Assembly (NCBI GenBank): GCA_050954285.1
Contig: JBPBPL010000007.1
Span: 124,001-188,000 of the forward strand
DNA: 64,000 nt
From: Mucilaginibacter_A sp050954285
GTDB lineage: Bacteria > Bacteroidota > Bacteroidia > Sphingobacteriales > Sphingobacteriaceae
Direction of reading: 5' to 3'
Below, piece after piece: positions 33,942 to 43,402 of the stretch. The notes under the pieces are model-generated. The model was not told where the DNA came from. It worked only from the letters and a program-made list of their open reading frames with translations, and ran no database searches. Position 1 is the stretch's first letter, and the number at the start of each line of letters is the position of its first letter. The position numbers were made by a program, and so were the translations under genes.

Positions 33942-33964
33942 ATGCTTCTTTTATCACCTAAAAA
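33942..33964 (+). repeat. Dispersed motif copy (TC form) with tail between convergent genes
   Basis: ATGCTTCTTTTATC + ACCTAAAAA starts one base after the methyltransferase stop. The CTA in its tail is the TAG stop codon of the convergent outer-membrane protein gene. Confidence 0.85.
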
Positions 33965-35076
33965 GCCTCACCCAAACTTAAATAAAAACCTGATTGCCGT
34001 TTTTCGCCTGCCGGTTTCTCGCCAACACCATAATCGGCACGAATGCTGATGCCTTTTTCTACATCAAAAAAGTAACGCAGGCCGCTACCATAATTAGGTT
34101 TCAGCTGATTTAAATTGAAACTTTTATTGTAAACGGTTCCTGTTCCACCAAAACTAACGATGGCAACACGGTCGCTCATTCGGTAACGTAATTCACTTTG
34201 CAGCGCAACAATATTTCTATCGCGGAAACGGCCGCTGTAATAACCACGCATCAGCTGATCATTGCCCAAAGTCTGCAGTAAATAAAACGGTGTTCTGTTG
34301 CCAAGTGTAAACTCATAACTGCCATTGAAAGCAAGGACGAATTTTTTTGATAAAGAATTGAACTGCCGAAAATCAAAGTTGAGGTAGCCGCCGTCGTAAT
34401 TTGTTCGGTATAGATTGTTAACAATGCCGCCGTTTAAATTTACGTACAAGCCTTTTAGCGTGTATGTATTGGTGTTGCGGTTATCAAAAATTAAAGTTGG
34501 GCCGTAAAATAAGGTTCCGCCGCCTTGTTTTCCGGGGAAGTTTTGGGTGGAAAAAATACCTCCTGGCTGATCATCTTTAAAAGCATAATCTTCATAATCC
34601 ACATTCAGCCCTAAAAAAAGATGAGTAAAAACAGCTTTCTCGGCACCAGCAATTACATGGAAACGTTTCTGGGTAAGCAGATCGGCATTTGCACTGCTGG
34701 TATTATTACCGATACCATAAAAGTTAAAAGGATAGTTGGAGTAGCCTACGTCCGCAGTTAAATGATAGGTGTTGTTGGGCAACCAGTAATCTGTTTTTAA
34801 GCTGATGCGGCTCTGGTTTTTAAACGTATAAGAAACCGGAAAATACAGGTTGGATACTTTGGTTTGATGGTTGGAAGTATCAGAATAAAAAGAATATAAA
34901 GCGGCAAAACCAATTTCCAGGCCGGTTTCCTGCGCATAAGCTACAAGCGGGAGCGGGAGCAAACTGCTTCTTTTACTGCTGTCTTTTTCGAAAAACATTT
35001 TTTTGATGAACCGTGGTTGTGCGGCTGCAAACTGCGCGCAGCAAAAAAGTAGTGGTAAAAGAAGTATTCGTTTCAT
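33958..35076 (-). CDS. Omp85/BamA-type outer-membrane beta-barrel protein
   Basis: 372 residues. Signal peptide MKRILLLPLLFCCAQFAAAQ. About 16 amphipathic strands without obvious POTRA domains: GLEIGFAALYSFYSDT, ISLKTDYWLPNNTYHL, YGPTLIFDNRNTNTYTLKG (strand-loop typical of Omp85 barrels), then NDQLMRGYYSGRFRDRN matching the (V/I)RG(Y/F) lid-lock motif, and a final strand ending in AF. A POTRA-less surface-antigen/BamA-like barrel; cargo unknown. A dispersed-motif variant encodes ILLLPL in the signal peptide. Confidence 0.82.
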   Translation of the reverse strand: MKRILLLPLLFCCAQFAAAQPRFIKKMFFEKDSSKRSSLLPLPLVAYAQETGLEIGFAALYSFYSDTSNHQTKVSNLYFPVSYTFKNQSRISLKTDYWLPNNTYHLTADVGYSNYPFNFYGIGNNTSSANADLLTQKRFHVIAGAEKAVFTHLFLGLNVDYEDYAFKDDQPGGIFSTQNFPGKQGGGTLFYGPTLIFDNRNTNTYTLKGLYVNLNGGIVNNLYRTNYDGGYLNFDFRQFNSLSKKFVLAFNGSYEFTLGNRTPFYLLQTLGNDQLMRGYYSGRFRDRNIVALQSELRYRMSDRVAIVSFGGTGTVYNKSFNLNQLKPNYGSGLRYFFDVEKGISIRADYGVGEKPAGEKRQSGFYLSLGEAF

Positions 35077-35192
35077 GTAAATATCGGGGCGAAGATAGCT
35101 GATCCGCTTTTTTTTATACGCACCGAATCAGCAAACAATTCAAATGCTGTTTAAACAAAATGTATATTTTTGTAAAAAATTAAAAATTCATC

Positions 35193-36170
35193 ATGAGTAC
35201 ACGCGGACCAATATCTCAGTTTATAGAAAAAAATTACCTGCATTTTAATGCTGCAGCGTTGATGGATGCTGCCAAAGGTTATGAAACGCATTTGCTGGAA
35301 GGCGGCAAAATGATGGTTACGCTGGCTGGCGCAATGAGCACGGCAGAACTTGGGATTTCTCTGGCGGAGATGATCCGGGAAGACAAAATTGCAATCATTT
35401 CCTGTACCGGCGCTAATCTGGAGGAAGATATCATGAACCTGGTAGCACATTCTCATTACAAACGCGTGCCCAATTACCGCGATCTGAGTCCGCAGGATGA
35501 ATGGGATTTGCTGGAAGATCATTATAACCGCGTTACCGATACTTGCATTCCGGAAGAAGAAGCATTTCGTCGTTTACAAAAACATATCCACAAAATCTGG
35601 AAAGATGCGGATGATGCGGGAGAGCGTTATTTTCCGCATGAATATATGTATAAAATGTTGCTCAGCGGAGATTTGGAACAGTATTACGAAATCGACCCAA
35701 AAAACTCCTGGATGCTGGCTGCTGCCGAGAAAAATTTACCGATTGTGGTTCCGGGTTGGGAAGATTCTACCATGGGAAATATTTTTGCTTCCTATGTAAT
35801 TAAGAATGAAATTAAACCAACAACCATGAAAAGCGGGATCGAATACATGGCTTGGCTGGCAGGTTGGTATCCAGAAAATTCTGGTGGAAAAGGAATAGGG
35901 TTTTTCCAGATTGGTGGTGGTATTGCTGGTGATTTTCCAATTTGTGTAGTGCCGATGCTGTATCAGGATATGGAAATGGAAAATATACCTTTCTGGAGTT
36001 ATTTCTGCCAGATTTCTGATTCGACTACTTCTTATGGATCTTATTCTGGTGCCGTGCCAAATGAAAAGATCACTTGGGGGAAATTAGCCATTGATACGCC
36101 AAAATTTATTGTAGAATCCGATGCAACAATTGTTGTCCCACTAATTTTCGCCTGGATTTTAAAACAATAA
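35193..36170 (+). CDS. Deoxyhypusine-synthase-family protein
   Basis: 325 residues. Resembles deoxyhypusine synthase along its length: GGKMMVTLAGAMSTAELG, IISCTGANLEEDIMNLVAHSHY, PIVVPGWEDSTMGNIFASY, FQIGGGIAGDFPICVVPML, and ITWGKLAI with the conserved active-site lysine (K297). The family binds NAD and transfers an aminobutyl group from spermidine. Bacteria lack eIF5A, so bacterial members are thought to use a small amine acceptor (homospermidine-synthase-like reaction) or are uncharacterised. Single gene with a motif-pair terminator. Could link to the decarboxylase module through polyamine metabolism, but that is speculation. Confidence 0.9.
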   Translation: MSTRGPISQFIEKNYLHFNAAALMDAAKGYETHLLEGGKMMVTLAGAMSTAELGISLAEMIREDKIAIISCTGANLEEDIMNLVAHSHYKRVPNYRDLSPQDEWDLLEDHYNRVTDTCIPEEEAFRRLQKHIHKIWKDADDAGERYFPHEYMYKMLLSGDLEQYYEIDPKNSWMLAAAEKNLPIVVPGWEDSTMGNIFASYVIKNEIKPTTMKSGIEYMAWLAGWYPENSGGKGIGFFQIGGGIAGDFPICVVPMLYQDMEMENIPFWSYFCQISDSTTSYGSYSGAVPNEKITWGKLAIDTPKFIVESDATIVVPLIFAWILKQ

Positions 36171-36195
36171 ATTATAAAAACAAAATTTTGTATGA

Positions 36196-36240
36196 TAAAA
36201 GAAGCATCAGAACAAACACTTGTTCAAAAAGCTTCTTTTA
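36196..36240 (+). terminator. Motif-pair hairpin after the deoxyhypusine-synthase-like gene
   Basis: TAAAAGAAGC (36196-36205) and GCTTCTTTTA (36231-36240) form a perfect 10-bp stem, with an inner AACAA/TTGTT stem, followed by an AT-rich run. Confidence 0.75.
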
Positions 36241-36306
36241 CTATATAAAGCATCTATAAACTATTTTATTTAGAATGTTTATAAATTGGTTTTAACAGTC
36301 ATGACA

Positions 36307-36339
36307 TTGTCAGTCGTATTTTTATAAATGATACTTTTG
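36307..36339 (+). promoter_or_regulatory. Candidate promoter of the act/cox operon
   Basis: TTG at 36307-36309 and TACTTTTG (TAnnTTTG) at 36332-36339, spacer 22 bases. This is close to the Bacteroidota -33/-7 arrangement and would give a leader of about 70 bases before actA. Confidence 0.4.
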
Positions 36340-36415
36340 TGAACTGGAATGCGGAGAAATATATCACATTTTAAGTTTTCCGGTTCTTCAAATTAATTAA
36401 AGCATAATTTACCCT

Positions 36416-37696
36416 ATGAGAAATGTCTCATTGATTTTAAAGCAAATTTCAAGGTTACTGGCCATCGTTGTGTGTTTTGCAGCATTAAGCAATACCGCTT
36501 ATGGACAAGATCCGGCAAAAGGTGAAGCCTTGTTTAAGAGCAGTAATTGTGGTTCTTGCCATAAGATTGATATCCGGATGACTGGTCCGGCTTTGGGTCC
36601 AACTATTACTTCAGAACCTGATGAAGCATATCTGGTTAAATGGATTCAAAATAATCAGGCTTTAATTGCAGCAAAAAATCCAAAGGCACTTACTATCTAT
36701 AATGAATACAATCAATCTCAAATGAGTGTATTTACAAACCTGAGCGATCAGGATGTAAAAGACATTTTGGGATATGTAAAAGCACAATGGAAAACTATTC
36801 AAGCTGCAAAAACTGCTCCAGCGGCAGGTGGTGCAGCCGGTGCAGCTGCTGATTCTGGCCCAAGCAATATCATGCTTCTTGGTTTGATTGGTGTGATCGT
36901 AATTGCTTTCCTGATCATCTTAGTTTTAAACAGAGTAATCGGTACTTTAGAAAGATTGCTGTTGCAAAAACAAGGTCTTTTACCAGAAGACTTTGAAGAA
37001 GATACTACAGGTAAACCAGTAGTAGATCGTTTAGCAACTGTTAAGCTTTTAGCTAAAAATAAAAAGTTTGTATTTTTTGTAGTGTTGTGTGGTGTAATTG
37101 GTTTAGGTAGCTGGACTTGGGTTACACTTTGGAATACCAACGTTCATCAAGGATATCAGCCAGTTCAGCCGATTAAATATTCTCACCAACTGCATGCAGG
37201 TGCTATGAAAATTGATTGTCAGTATTGTCATTCTGGTGCATATAAAGGTAAAAATGCTTCAATTCCTTCTTTGAACGTTTGTATGAACTGCCACAAAGTA
37301 GTTAAAACGGAATCGCCGGAGATTCAAAAAATATATAATGCTTTGGGTTACGATCCTCAAACTCAAAAGTACGATAGTACTAAAGCGAAACCTATTCAAT
37401 GGGTTCGTATCCACAATTTACCGGATTTTGCTTATTTCAACCATTCTCAGCACGTAAAAGTTGGTGGTATCAGATGCCAGACTTGTCATGGTCCAATTCA
37501 AGAAATGCAGGAGGTTTATCAGTATTCTCCATTAACAATGAAATGGTGTATTCAGTGCCACAAACGTACTGAGGTAAATTACAAAGGTAATGCTTATTAT
37601 GATCGTATGACTGATGTTCACGATCGTATCAAACGTGGCGAGAAAGTTACGGCTGCATCTTTGGGTGGTATTGAGTGTGGAAAATGTCATTATTGA
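36416..37696 (+). CDS. actA: Alternative complex III subunit A, multiheme cytochrome c with extra N-terminal heme domain
   Basis: 426 residues. Signal sequence (LLAIVVCFAALSNTAYGQ), then a mono-heme cytochrome c domain with CGSCH at residues 45-49. An Ala/Gly linker, a membrane helix (IMLLGLIGVIVIAFLIILVL) and a second helix follow. The pentaheme ActA domain carries CQYCH, CMNCH, CQTCH, CIQCH and CGKCH. ActA collects electrons from the complex and passes them on to the oxidase side. The N-terminal cytochrome makes six CxxCH motifs in one chain. First gene of the operon. Confidence 0.95.
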   Translation: MRNVSLILKQISRLLAIVVCFAALSNTAYGQDPAKGEALFKSSNCGSCHKIDIRMTGPALGPTITSEPDEAYLVKWIQNNQALIAAKNPKALTIYNEYNQSQMSVFTNLSDQDVKDILGYVKAQWKTIQAAKTAPAAGGAAGAAADSGPSNIMLLGLIGVIVIAFLIILVLNRVIGTLERLLLQKQGLLPEDFEEDTTGKPVVDRLATVKLLAKNKKFVFFVVLCGVIGLGSWTWVTLWNTNVHQGYQPVQPIKYSHQLHAGAMKIDCQYCHSGAYKGKNASIPSLNVCMNCHKVVKTESPEIQKIYNALGYDPQTQKYDSTKAKPIQWVRIHNLPDFAYFNHSQHVKVGGIRCQTCHGPIQEMQEVYQYSPLTMKWCIQCHKRTEVNYKGNAYYDRMTDVHDRIKRGEKVTAASLGGIECGKCHY

Positions 37697-37738
37697 TTTT
37701 AACAGGTAGCATTTACAATTACAGTTTACAAAGCTTAA

Positions 37739-40700
37739 ATGGAAAGCAATAAAAAATACTGGAAAGGTTTAGAGGAATTAAATAATTCGACTGAGTTTGT
37801 AGAACTAAACAAAGGAGAATTTGCTGAGCCGCTTCCAATAGAAGAAGTTTTAAGCGGAGCTGGTTTATCGGCCAAAACCCCGCGTCGTGATTTCTTAAAA
37901 GCACTGGGATTTGGTGTAGGGGCGGTTACTTTAGCTGCGTGCCAAAAAGTTCCAGTACACAAATCAATTCCTTACTTAATAAAACCAGAAGAAGTAACTC
38001 CAAGTGTTGCTAACTATTATACTTCAAGTTATAATGGACAAGCTATTTTAGTTAAAACAAGAGAAGGCCGCCCAATTAAAATTGAAGGTAACCCGGATGA
38101 TTTAATTGGAAAAGGCAGTTTGGATGCGCAAGCACAAGCATCTGTTTTAGATTTATATGATGTAACACGTTTACAAAACCCAGTTTTAAAAGGCGAAGAG
38201 TCTTCTTGGGAAGCAGTCGACAACTTTGTGATTAGAGAACTAATTGCGATTGGTGCAGGTGGAAAAAAAATCAGAATTGTTGCTTCTACTATTCATAGTC
38301 CATCTACTAAAGAAGTACTTGCTTCTTTTATCACTAAATTTCCGGCAACTAAACTGATTAATTATGATGCGATTTCTTATACCGGCATCATTCAAGCAAA
38401 CCAAAACAGTTTTGGTAAGGCAGTGCTTCCACATTATCACTTCGAAAAAGCTGATGTTATTGTAAGCTTTAATGCAGATTTCCTTGGAACTTGGATTTCT
38501 CCGGTTGAGTTTATGGGGCAATGGGTTTCTAACAGAAATAACAAATCGCTTCAAAACAAAAAAATGTCTCGGCATGTGCAGTTTGAAGCAGGTATGAGTA
38601 TGACCGGTACAAATGCAGATACGCGTGTGCCAATTAAGCCTTCAGAAGAAGGATTAGCTCTGATAAATTTATATAATGCTCTATCCGGTACTACGCTACC
38701 AGGTTCCAAAGCATTAAGCAGTAAGTCAGCAGATACTGCAATTACTTTAGTTGCAAAAGAACTTTTAGCAGCAAAAGGGCGAGCATTAGTAGTTTGCGGT
38801 TGTAATGATGTGGCTATGCAGGTTTTGGTTAATGCAATCAATTCTTTATTGGGCAGTTACGGTACTACGATAGATATAGATAATCCTTCTTATCAATATG
38901 CTGGTAATGATGCTGAATTTGTAGAATTCATTAATGAGATGAAACGTGGCGAAGTTGATGCTGTGTTTTTCATGGATACTAATCCGGTTTATGATTATTT
39001 TAATAGCAAAGATCTTAAAGACGCTTTAGCTAAAGTTAGATTAAAAGTTTCTTTTGCTGAGCGTAGTGACGAAACAGCTTCATTATGTCAAGTAATCACC
39101 CCAAATAGCCATTATTTAGAAAGTTGGGGTGATGATAATATCTTTGCAGGGTATTATACTATTGTTCAACCAACCATTAATCCGGTTTATAACACTCGTC
39201 AAGCAGAACAAACTTTGTTGCTTTGGTCCGAAAATCCAATTAAAGATTATTACACTTTTGTAAAAAATAATTGGGAAACCAAATTGCTTCCTGCGGCAGG
39301 ATTATCTGGTCAGCCAGGTTGGGAAGCTTTGTTGCAAAAAGGTTTGATAAAAACAGCAGACGCTCCTGCCGCTACTTATACTTTTAATAAAGATTTAAAC
39401 GCAATTGCCCAAAACATTGTTAATCGTAGCAGCCAGTTAACTTCTAAAGGCGGTAATGATGTTGAACTACAGGTTTACCAAACCATTAATATGGGCAATG
39501 GTAAAAAAGCAAATAACCCATGGTTGCAGGAACTTCCAGATACAGTATCTAAAGTTACTTGGGATAATTTTGCAGCTATTGCTCCAAAATATGCAGAAAA
39601 ATTAGGTATTAAAGAAGGTGATATTTTAAAAGTAACCTCTGGTAATTATACAATTGAATTGCCTGTATTAGTACAACCTGGTCAAGCACAGCAAACTATT
39701 TCAGTAGCGTTGGGATATGGCCGGACTCTATCTGGCAAAGTTGGAACAGGTGTTGGCAAAAATGCTTTTCCTTTTCATGTTTTCAAAAATGGAACATTCC
39801 AATCGTCTGTAACAGCAAATATTGCTACTACTGGTGATACTTATGTATTGGCACAGACACAAACACACCATTCTTATGAAGGCCGTAATATTATTCGTGA
39901 AACTTCTTTCAGTAAATATTTAAAAGACCCTTCTTCTGCAAATGGTAGGCATGAAGCAGAACACAAAACATACAGTTTGTGGAACGAATATGATCGCCCA
40001 CAATATAACTGGGTGATGGCAATTGATTTAAATGCATGTACTGGTTGTGGTGCTTGCGTAGTTGCTTGTAATGCGGAAAATAATGTTCCGGTCGTAGGTA
40101 GAGATGAGGTGCGCCGTCGTAGAGAAATGCATTGGATCAGGATTGATCGTTATTACAGTTTTCAAGAAGGAAATGAATCTGTTACCGAAGAAAAAGAAAT
40201 TAATAAACTTGAAGATCTTGATCATGTATCTGTAGTATATCAGCCAATGCTTTGTCAGCATTGCGATCATGCTCCTTGCGAAACAGTTTGTCCGGTTTTA
40301 GCAACAGTGCATTCGTCAGAAGGATTGAACCATATGGCTTATAACAGGTGCGTTGGAACACGTTACTGTGCAAATAACTGTCCATATAAAGTAAGAAGAT
40401 TTAACTGGTTTAATTATTGGAACGATTCAAGATTTGATAATTATTTAAATAATGAACATGTTCAACTGGTACTAAATCCTGATGTTACCACTCGTTTTCG
40501 TGGCGTAATGGAAAAATGTAGTATGTGTGTTCAACGCATTCAGGCAGGAAAATTGAAAGCTAAAATTGATCAGCGTGCTGTTAAAGATGGGGATATAAAA
40601 GTAGCTTGTCAACAAACTTGCCCAACAAACGCGATCATTTTTGGTAATGTTAATGATCCTAATTCAGAAGTTACCAAAGCTTTACAGAGCGAACGTACTT

Positions 40701-40783
40701 ATTATGTTTTAGAAGAATTAAATGTGCAACCTGGAATTGGTTACCAAGTTAAAATAAGAAATGTTAATGAAACTGTGGCTTAA
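37739..40783 (+). CDS. actB: Alternative complex III subunit B (molybdopterin-oxidoreductase-like plus Fe-S domain)
   Basis: 1014 residues. Twin-arginine-type segment TPRRDFLKALGFGVGAVTLAAC. The large central region is homologous to molybdopterin oxidoreductases but has no cofactor-ligand signature that I can point to, as known for ActB. The C-terminal ferredoxin domain carries four Cys clusters: CTGCGACVVAC, CQHCDHAPCETVC, CVGTRYCANNC and CSMCVQRI...CQQTC. It sits on the periplasmic face and conducts electrons from quinol toward ActA hemes. 42 bases after actA. Confidence 0.96.
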   Translation: MESNKKYWKGLEELNNSTEFVELNKGEFAEPLPIEEVLSGAGLSAKTPRRDFLKALGFGVGAVTLAACQKVPVHKSIPYLIKPEEVTPSVANYYTSSYNGQAILVKTREGRPIKIEGNPDDLIGKGSLDAQAQASVLDLYDVTRLQNPVLKGEESSWEAVDNFVIRELIAIGAGGKKIRIVASTIHSPSTKEVLASFITKFPATKLINYDAISYTGIIQANQNSFGKAVLPHYHFEKADVIVSFNADFLGTWISPVEFMGQWVSNRNNKSLQNKKMSRHVQFEAGMSMTGTNADTRVPIKPSEEGLALINLYNALSGTTLPGSKALSSKSADTAITLVAKELLAAKGRALVVCGCNDVAMQVLVNAINSLLGSYGTTIDIDNPSYQYAGNDAEFVEFINEMKRGEVDAVFFMDTNPVYDYFNSKDLKDALAKVRLKVSFAERSDETASLCQVITPNSHYLESWGDDNIFAGYYTIVQPTINPVYNTRQAEQTLLLWSENPIKDYYTFVKNNWETKLLPAAGLSGQPGWEALLQKGLIKTADAPAATYTFNKDLNAIAQNIVNRSSQLTSKGGNDVELQVYQTINMGNGKKANNPWLQELPDTVSKVTWDNFAAIAPKYAEKLGIKEGDILKVTSGNYTIELPVLVQPGQAQQTISVALGYGRTLSGKVGTGVGKNAFPFHVFKNGTFQSSVTANIATTGDTYVLAQTQTHHSYEGRNIIRETSFSKYLKDPSSANGRHEAEHKTYSLWNEYDRPQYNWVMAIDLNACTGCGACVVACNAENNVPVVGRDEVRRRREMHWIRIDRYYSFQEGNESVTEEKEINKLEDLDHVSVVYQPMLCQHCDHAPCETVCPVLATVHSSEGLNHMAYNRCVGTRYCANNCPYKVRRFNWFNYWNDSRFDNYLNNEHVQLVLNPDVTTRFRGVMEKCSMCVQRIQAGKLKAKIDQRAVKDGDIKVACQQTCPTNAIIFGNVNDPNSEVTKALQSERTYYVLEELNVQPGIGYQVKIRNVNETVA

Positions 40784-40805
40784 TTTATAATTAGAAAACA
40801 TAAGT

Positions 40806-42278
40806 ATGTCATCACATCACGAGTCAATAATCAGAGAACCCTTAATTACGGGTGATAATATTACGTATGCTAAGATCACAGATGATATTCTGGTTCCTGT
40901 AGAAAATGCACCTAATAAAGCTTGGTGGATTGGTTTTTCCCTTGCATCTGCAGGAGCATTACTTTGGCTGGTTGCGGTTAGCTATACTTTTTGGTATGGA
41001 ATTGGCGCTTGGGGTTTAAATAAAACAGTTGGTTGGGCTTGGGATATCACTGGTTTCGTTTGGTGGGTAGGTATTGGCCACGCTGGTACATTGATTTCGG
41101 CAGTACTTCTTTTATTCCGTCAGAATTGGCGTAATTCAATCAACCGTTCGGCAGAAGCTATGACCATTTTTGCGGTTATCTGTGCTGCAACTTATGTAGT
41201 GTCTCACATGGGTCGTCCTTGGATGGCTTTATATACCCTGCCATTACCAAATCAATATGGTTCTTTATGGGTAAATTTCAATTCTCCTTTAGTTTGGGAC
41301 GTGTTTGCAATTTCAACCTATTTTTCAGTTTCTTTAGTATTCTGGTACACCGGATTATTACCAGATATTGCGACCATTCGTGATCGGGCAACAGGATTAC
41401 GCAGAAAAATTTATTCCGTTCTATCGTTTGGCTGGAATGGATCGGTGAAAACATGGCAACGTTTTGAAGCCGTTTCACTGGTATTGGCAGGTGTCTCAAC
41501 ACCCTTAGTGTTATCAGTACACACAATTGTATCAATGGATTTTGCAACATCACTGGAGCCGGGATGGCATACTACTATTTTCCCACCTTATTTTGTAGCT
41601 GGTGCTATTTTTTCTGGATTTGCAATGGTATTGACACTTCTTTTAGTAGTGAGAAAAGTGATGTCATTGGAGAACTATATTACAATGTTTCATATTGAAT
41701 CCATGAATAAAATTATTATTCTAACAGGGTCAATTGTAGGTGTGGCTTACTTAACGGAGTTTTTTATTGCATGGTATTCAGGGTCCGAATATGAGCAATA
41801 CGCTTTTATCAATCGTTCTACAGGCCCGTATTGGTGGGCATATTGGAGTATGATGACTTGTAATGTAATTACACCACAACTTTTTTGGATTAAAAAGGTG
41901 AGAACAAGTATCCCAGCAACTTGGGTATTATCTATTATAGTAAATATTGGGATGTGGTTTGAACGATTTGTAATTATAGTTACTTCACTACACCGCGATT
42001 ATTTACCATCAAGTTGGGTTATGTTTTATCCAACTTGGGTAGAAGTAAGTTTATTTGTGGGCTCGATTGGAGTATTTTTCACTTTATTCTTACTGTTTTT
42101 ACGTGTACTTCCATCTGTTGCTATGGCCGAGGTAAAATTGTTATTAAAGTCATCCAGTGAGCAAGCTAAGAAAAATTTGTTGCAACACGGAAATATCGAT
42201 GCAGATCAAGCTGAATATTATAAAGAAAGTTTAACAAAATACGACAGCGTTGAAAAAGCTGAGTACGTAAATATCTAA
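40806..42278 (+). CDS. actC: Alternative complex III subunit C (NrfD-like quinol-binding membrane protein)
   Basis: 490 residues, about ten membrane helices, NrfD/PsrC superfamily. The N-terminal tail MSSHHESIIREPLITGDNIT is typical of ActC. Helical segments include WWVGIGHAGTLISAVLLLF, with the conserved GHAGT, and TLLLVVRKVMSLENYIT. It holds a quinol-oxidation site and a possible proton path. The TAA stop and the ATG of actD overlap by one base (taAtg). Confidence 0.95.
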   Translation: MSSHHESIIREPLITGDNITYAKITDDILVPVENAPNKAWWIGFSLASAGALLWLVAVSYTFWYGIGAWGLNKTVGWAWDITGFVWWVGIGHAGTLISAVLLLFRQNWRNSINRSAEAMTIFAVICAATYVVSHMGRPWMALYTLPLPNQYGSLWVNFNSPLVWDVFAISTYFSVSLVFWYTGLLPDIATIRDRATGLRRKIYSVLSFGWNGSVKTWQRFEAVSLVLAGVSTPLVLSVHTIVSMDFATSLEPGWHTTIFPPYFVAGAIFSGFAMVLTLLLVVRKVMSLENYITMFHIESMNKIIILTGSIVGVAYLTEFFIAWYSGSEYEQYAFINRSTGPYWWAYWSMMTCNVITPQLFWIKKVRTSIPATWVLSIIVNIGMWFERFVIIVTSLHRDYLPSSWVMFYPTWVEVSLFVGSIGVFFTLFLLFLRVLPSVAMAEVKLLLKSSSEQAKKNLLQHGNIDADQAEYYKESLTKYDSVEKAEYVNI

Positions 42279-42820
42279 TGAATATGGACAGTACGAAATA
42301 TATACTTGGTATCTTTGAAGATCCTGATGATATGATGAAAGGAATAGATAATTTAAAGGAAAAAGGCATTTCAATTTATGATGTTTTTACACCAATGCCT
42401 ATTCACGGGATTGAAAGTAAATTAGGTATAAAAGAATCGCGTTTGCCAATAGCTGCATTTATTTTCGGATGTACAGGTGGTATAGTTGCTTTTTCTATGC
42501 TATATTATATGTTAGTTCATGACTGGCCTATGAACATTGGTGGTAAACCCAATTTTGCAATACCTGATTTTATTCCGATTACTTTCGAGTGGACAGTATT
42601 ATTCAGTTCTTTTGGAATGGTATTTACCTATTTTTATTCTACACACCTTTTTCCTGGACGCACACCGCGTGTAATGGACTTACGTGCAACTGATGATCGT
42701 TTTGTTATTGCTATTAATGCAAAAATTAATACTGCGCACGACGAAATTGATTCAGTACTAAAGCAAGCAGGTGCAGTTGAAATAAAGCATAATGATAGAA
42801 AATATGTTAGTTATGAATAG
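42278..42820 (+). CDS. actD: Alternative complex III subunit D (DUF3341)
   Basis: 180 residues. Soluble N-terminus (MNMDSTKYILGIFEDPDDMM, then GISIYDVFTPMPIHGIE) and two membrane helices (LPIAAFIFGCTGGIVAFSMLYYML and FEWTVLFSSFGMVFTYFYS), the usual DUF3341 design. Structural membrane subunit of the complex next to ActC/ActF. Coupled at both ends: 1-base overlap with actC and 8-base overlap with actE. Confidence 0.95.
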   Translation: MNMDSTKYILGIFEDPDDMMKGIDNLKEKGISIYDVFTPMPIHGIESKLGIKESRLPIAAFIFGCTGGIVAFSMLYYMLVHDWPMNIGGKPNFAIPDFIPITFEWTVLFSSFGMVFTYFYSTHLFPGRTPRVMDLRATDDRFVIAINAKINTAHDEIDSVLKQAGAVEIKHNDRKYVSYE

Positions 42821-43388
42821 GTTTAAGCTGCTTAATGTTGCTGCAGTTCTTCTCGGATCTGTTATTATTTCTTCTTGCGGTAAAGACAAAAGAAGTACTG
42901 GTTGGGAATATGCCCCAAATATGTATGAACATATTGCTTATGATCCTGATCAGGCTAATCCTAACTTTAAAAATGGACAAACAGCTCAGGTCCCGCCAAA
43001 AGGTACTACTCCAATTGGTTTTGTAAGATTTGATTATCCAAACACAAAAGATGGCTACGAAAAAGCAAGTGTAGAAGTAGTAAACAAATACATTTCAGAT
43101 AATAAAAATCTTGCTGATGGAAAAATTCTTTTTGAACATTTTTGTTCTCCATGTCATGGGATTCAAGGACAAGGCGATGGTTTAGTTGTTCAACATGGTT
43201 ACCCTGCACCCCCATCTTATTCAAAAGGAACTTCTTCAAGAGGTGGAGCAATGAAAGACCTTACTGATGGCAAAATTTATCATACTATTACTTATGGCTT
43301 AAATGCTATGGGTTCTTACGCTTCTCAATTAAATCCTGATGAGCGCTGGAAAGTAGTACTTTATATTCACCAATTACAAAAATTATAA
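42813..43388 (+). CDS. actE: Alternative complex III subunit E (mono-heme cytochrome c lipoprotein)
   Basis: 191 residues from the ATG at 42813 (MNRFKLLNVAAVLLGSV), chosen because it gives a clean signal peptide with lipobox IISSC. The frame opens 21 bases earlier. One heme site CSPCHG (FEHFCSPCHGIQGQGDGLV) and a Met ligand probably in AMKD or AMGSY. Anchored on the periplasmic face, it carries electrons from ActA toward the oxidase. It overlaps actD by 8 bases. Confidence 0.94.
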   Translation: MNRFKLLNVAAVLLGSVIISSCGKDKRSTGWEYAPNMYEHIAYDPDQANPNFKNGQTAQVPPKGTTPIGFVRFDYPNTKDGYEKASVEVVNKYISDNKNLADGKILFEHFCSPCHGIQGQGDGLVVQHGYPAPPSYSKGTSSRGGAMKDLTDGKIYHTITYGLNAMGSYASQLNPDERWKVVLYIHQLQKL

Positions 43389-43402
43389 TTTCTCTCAAGT
43401 TG

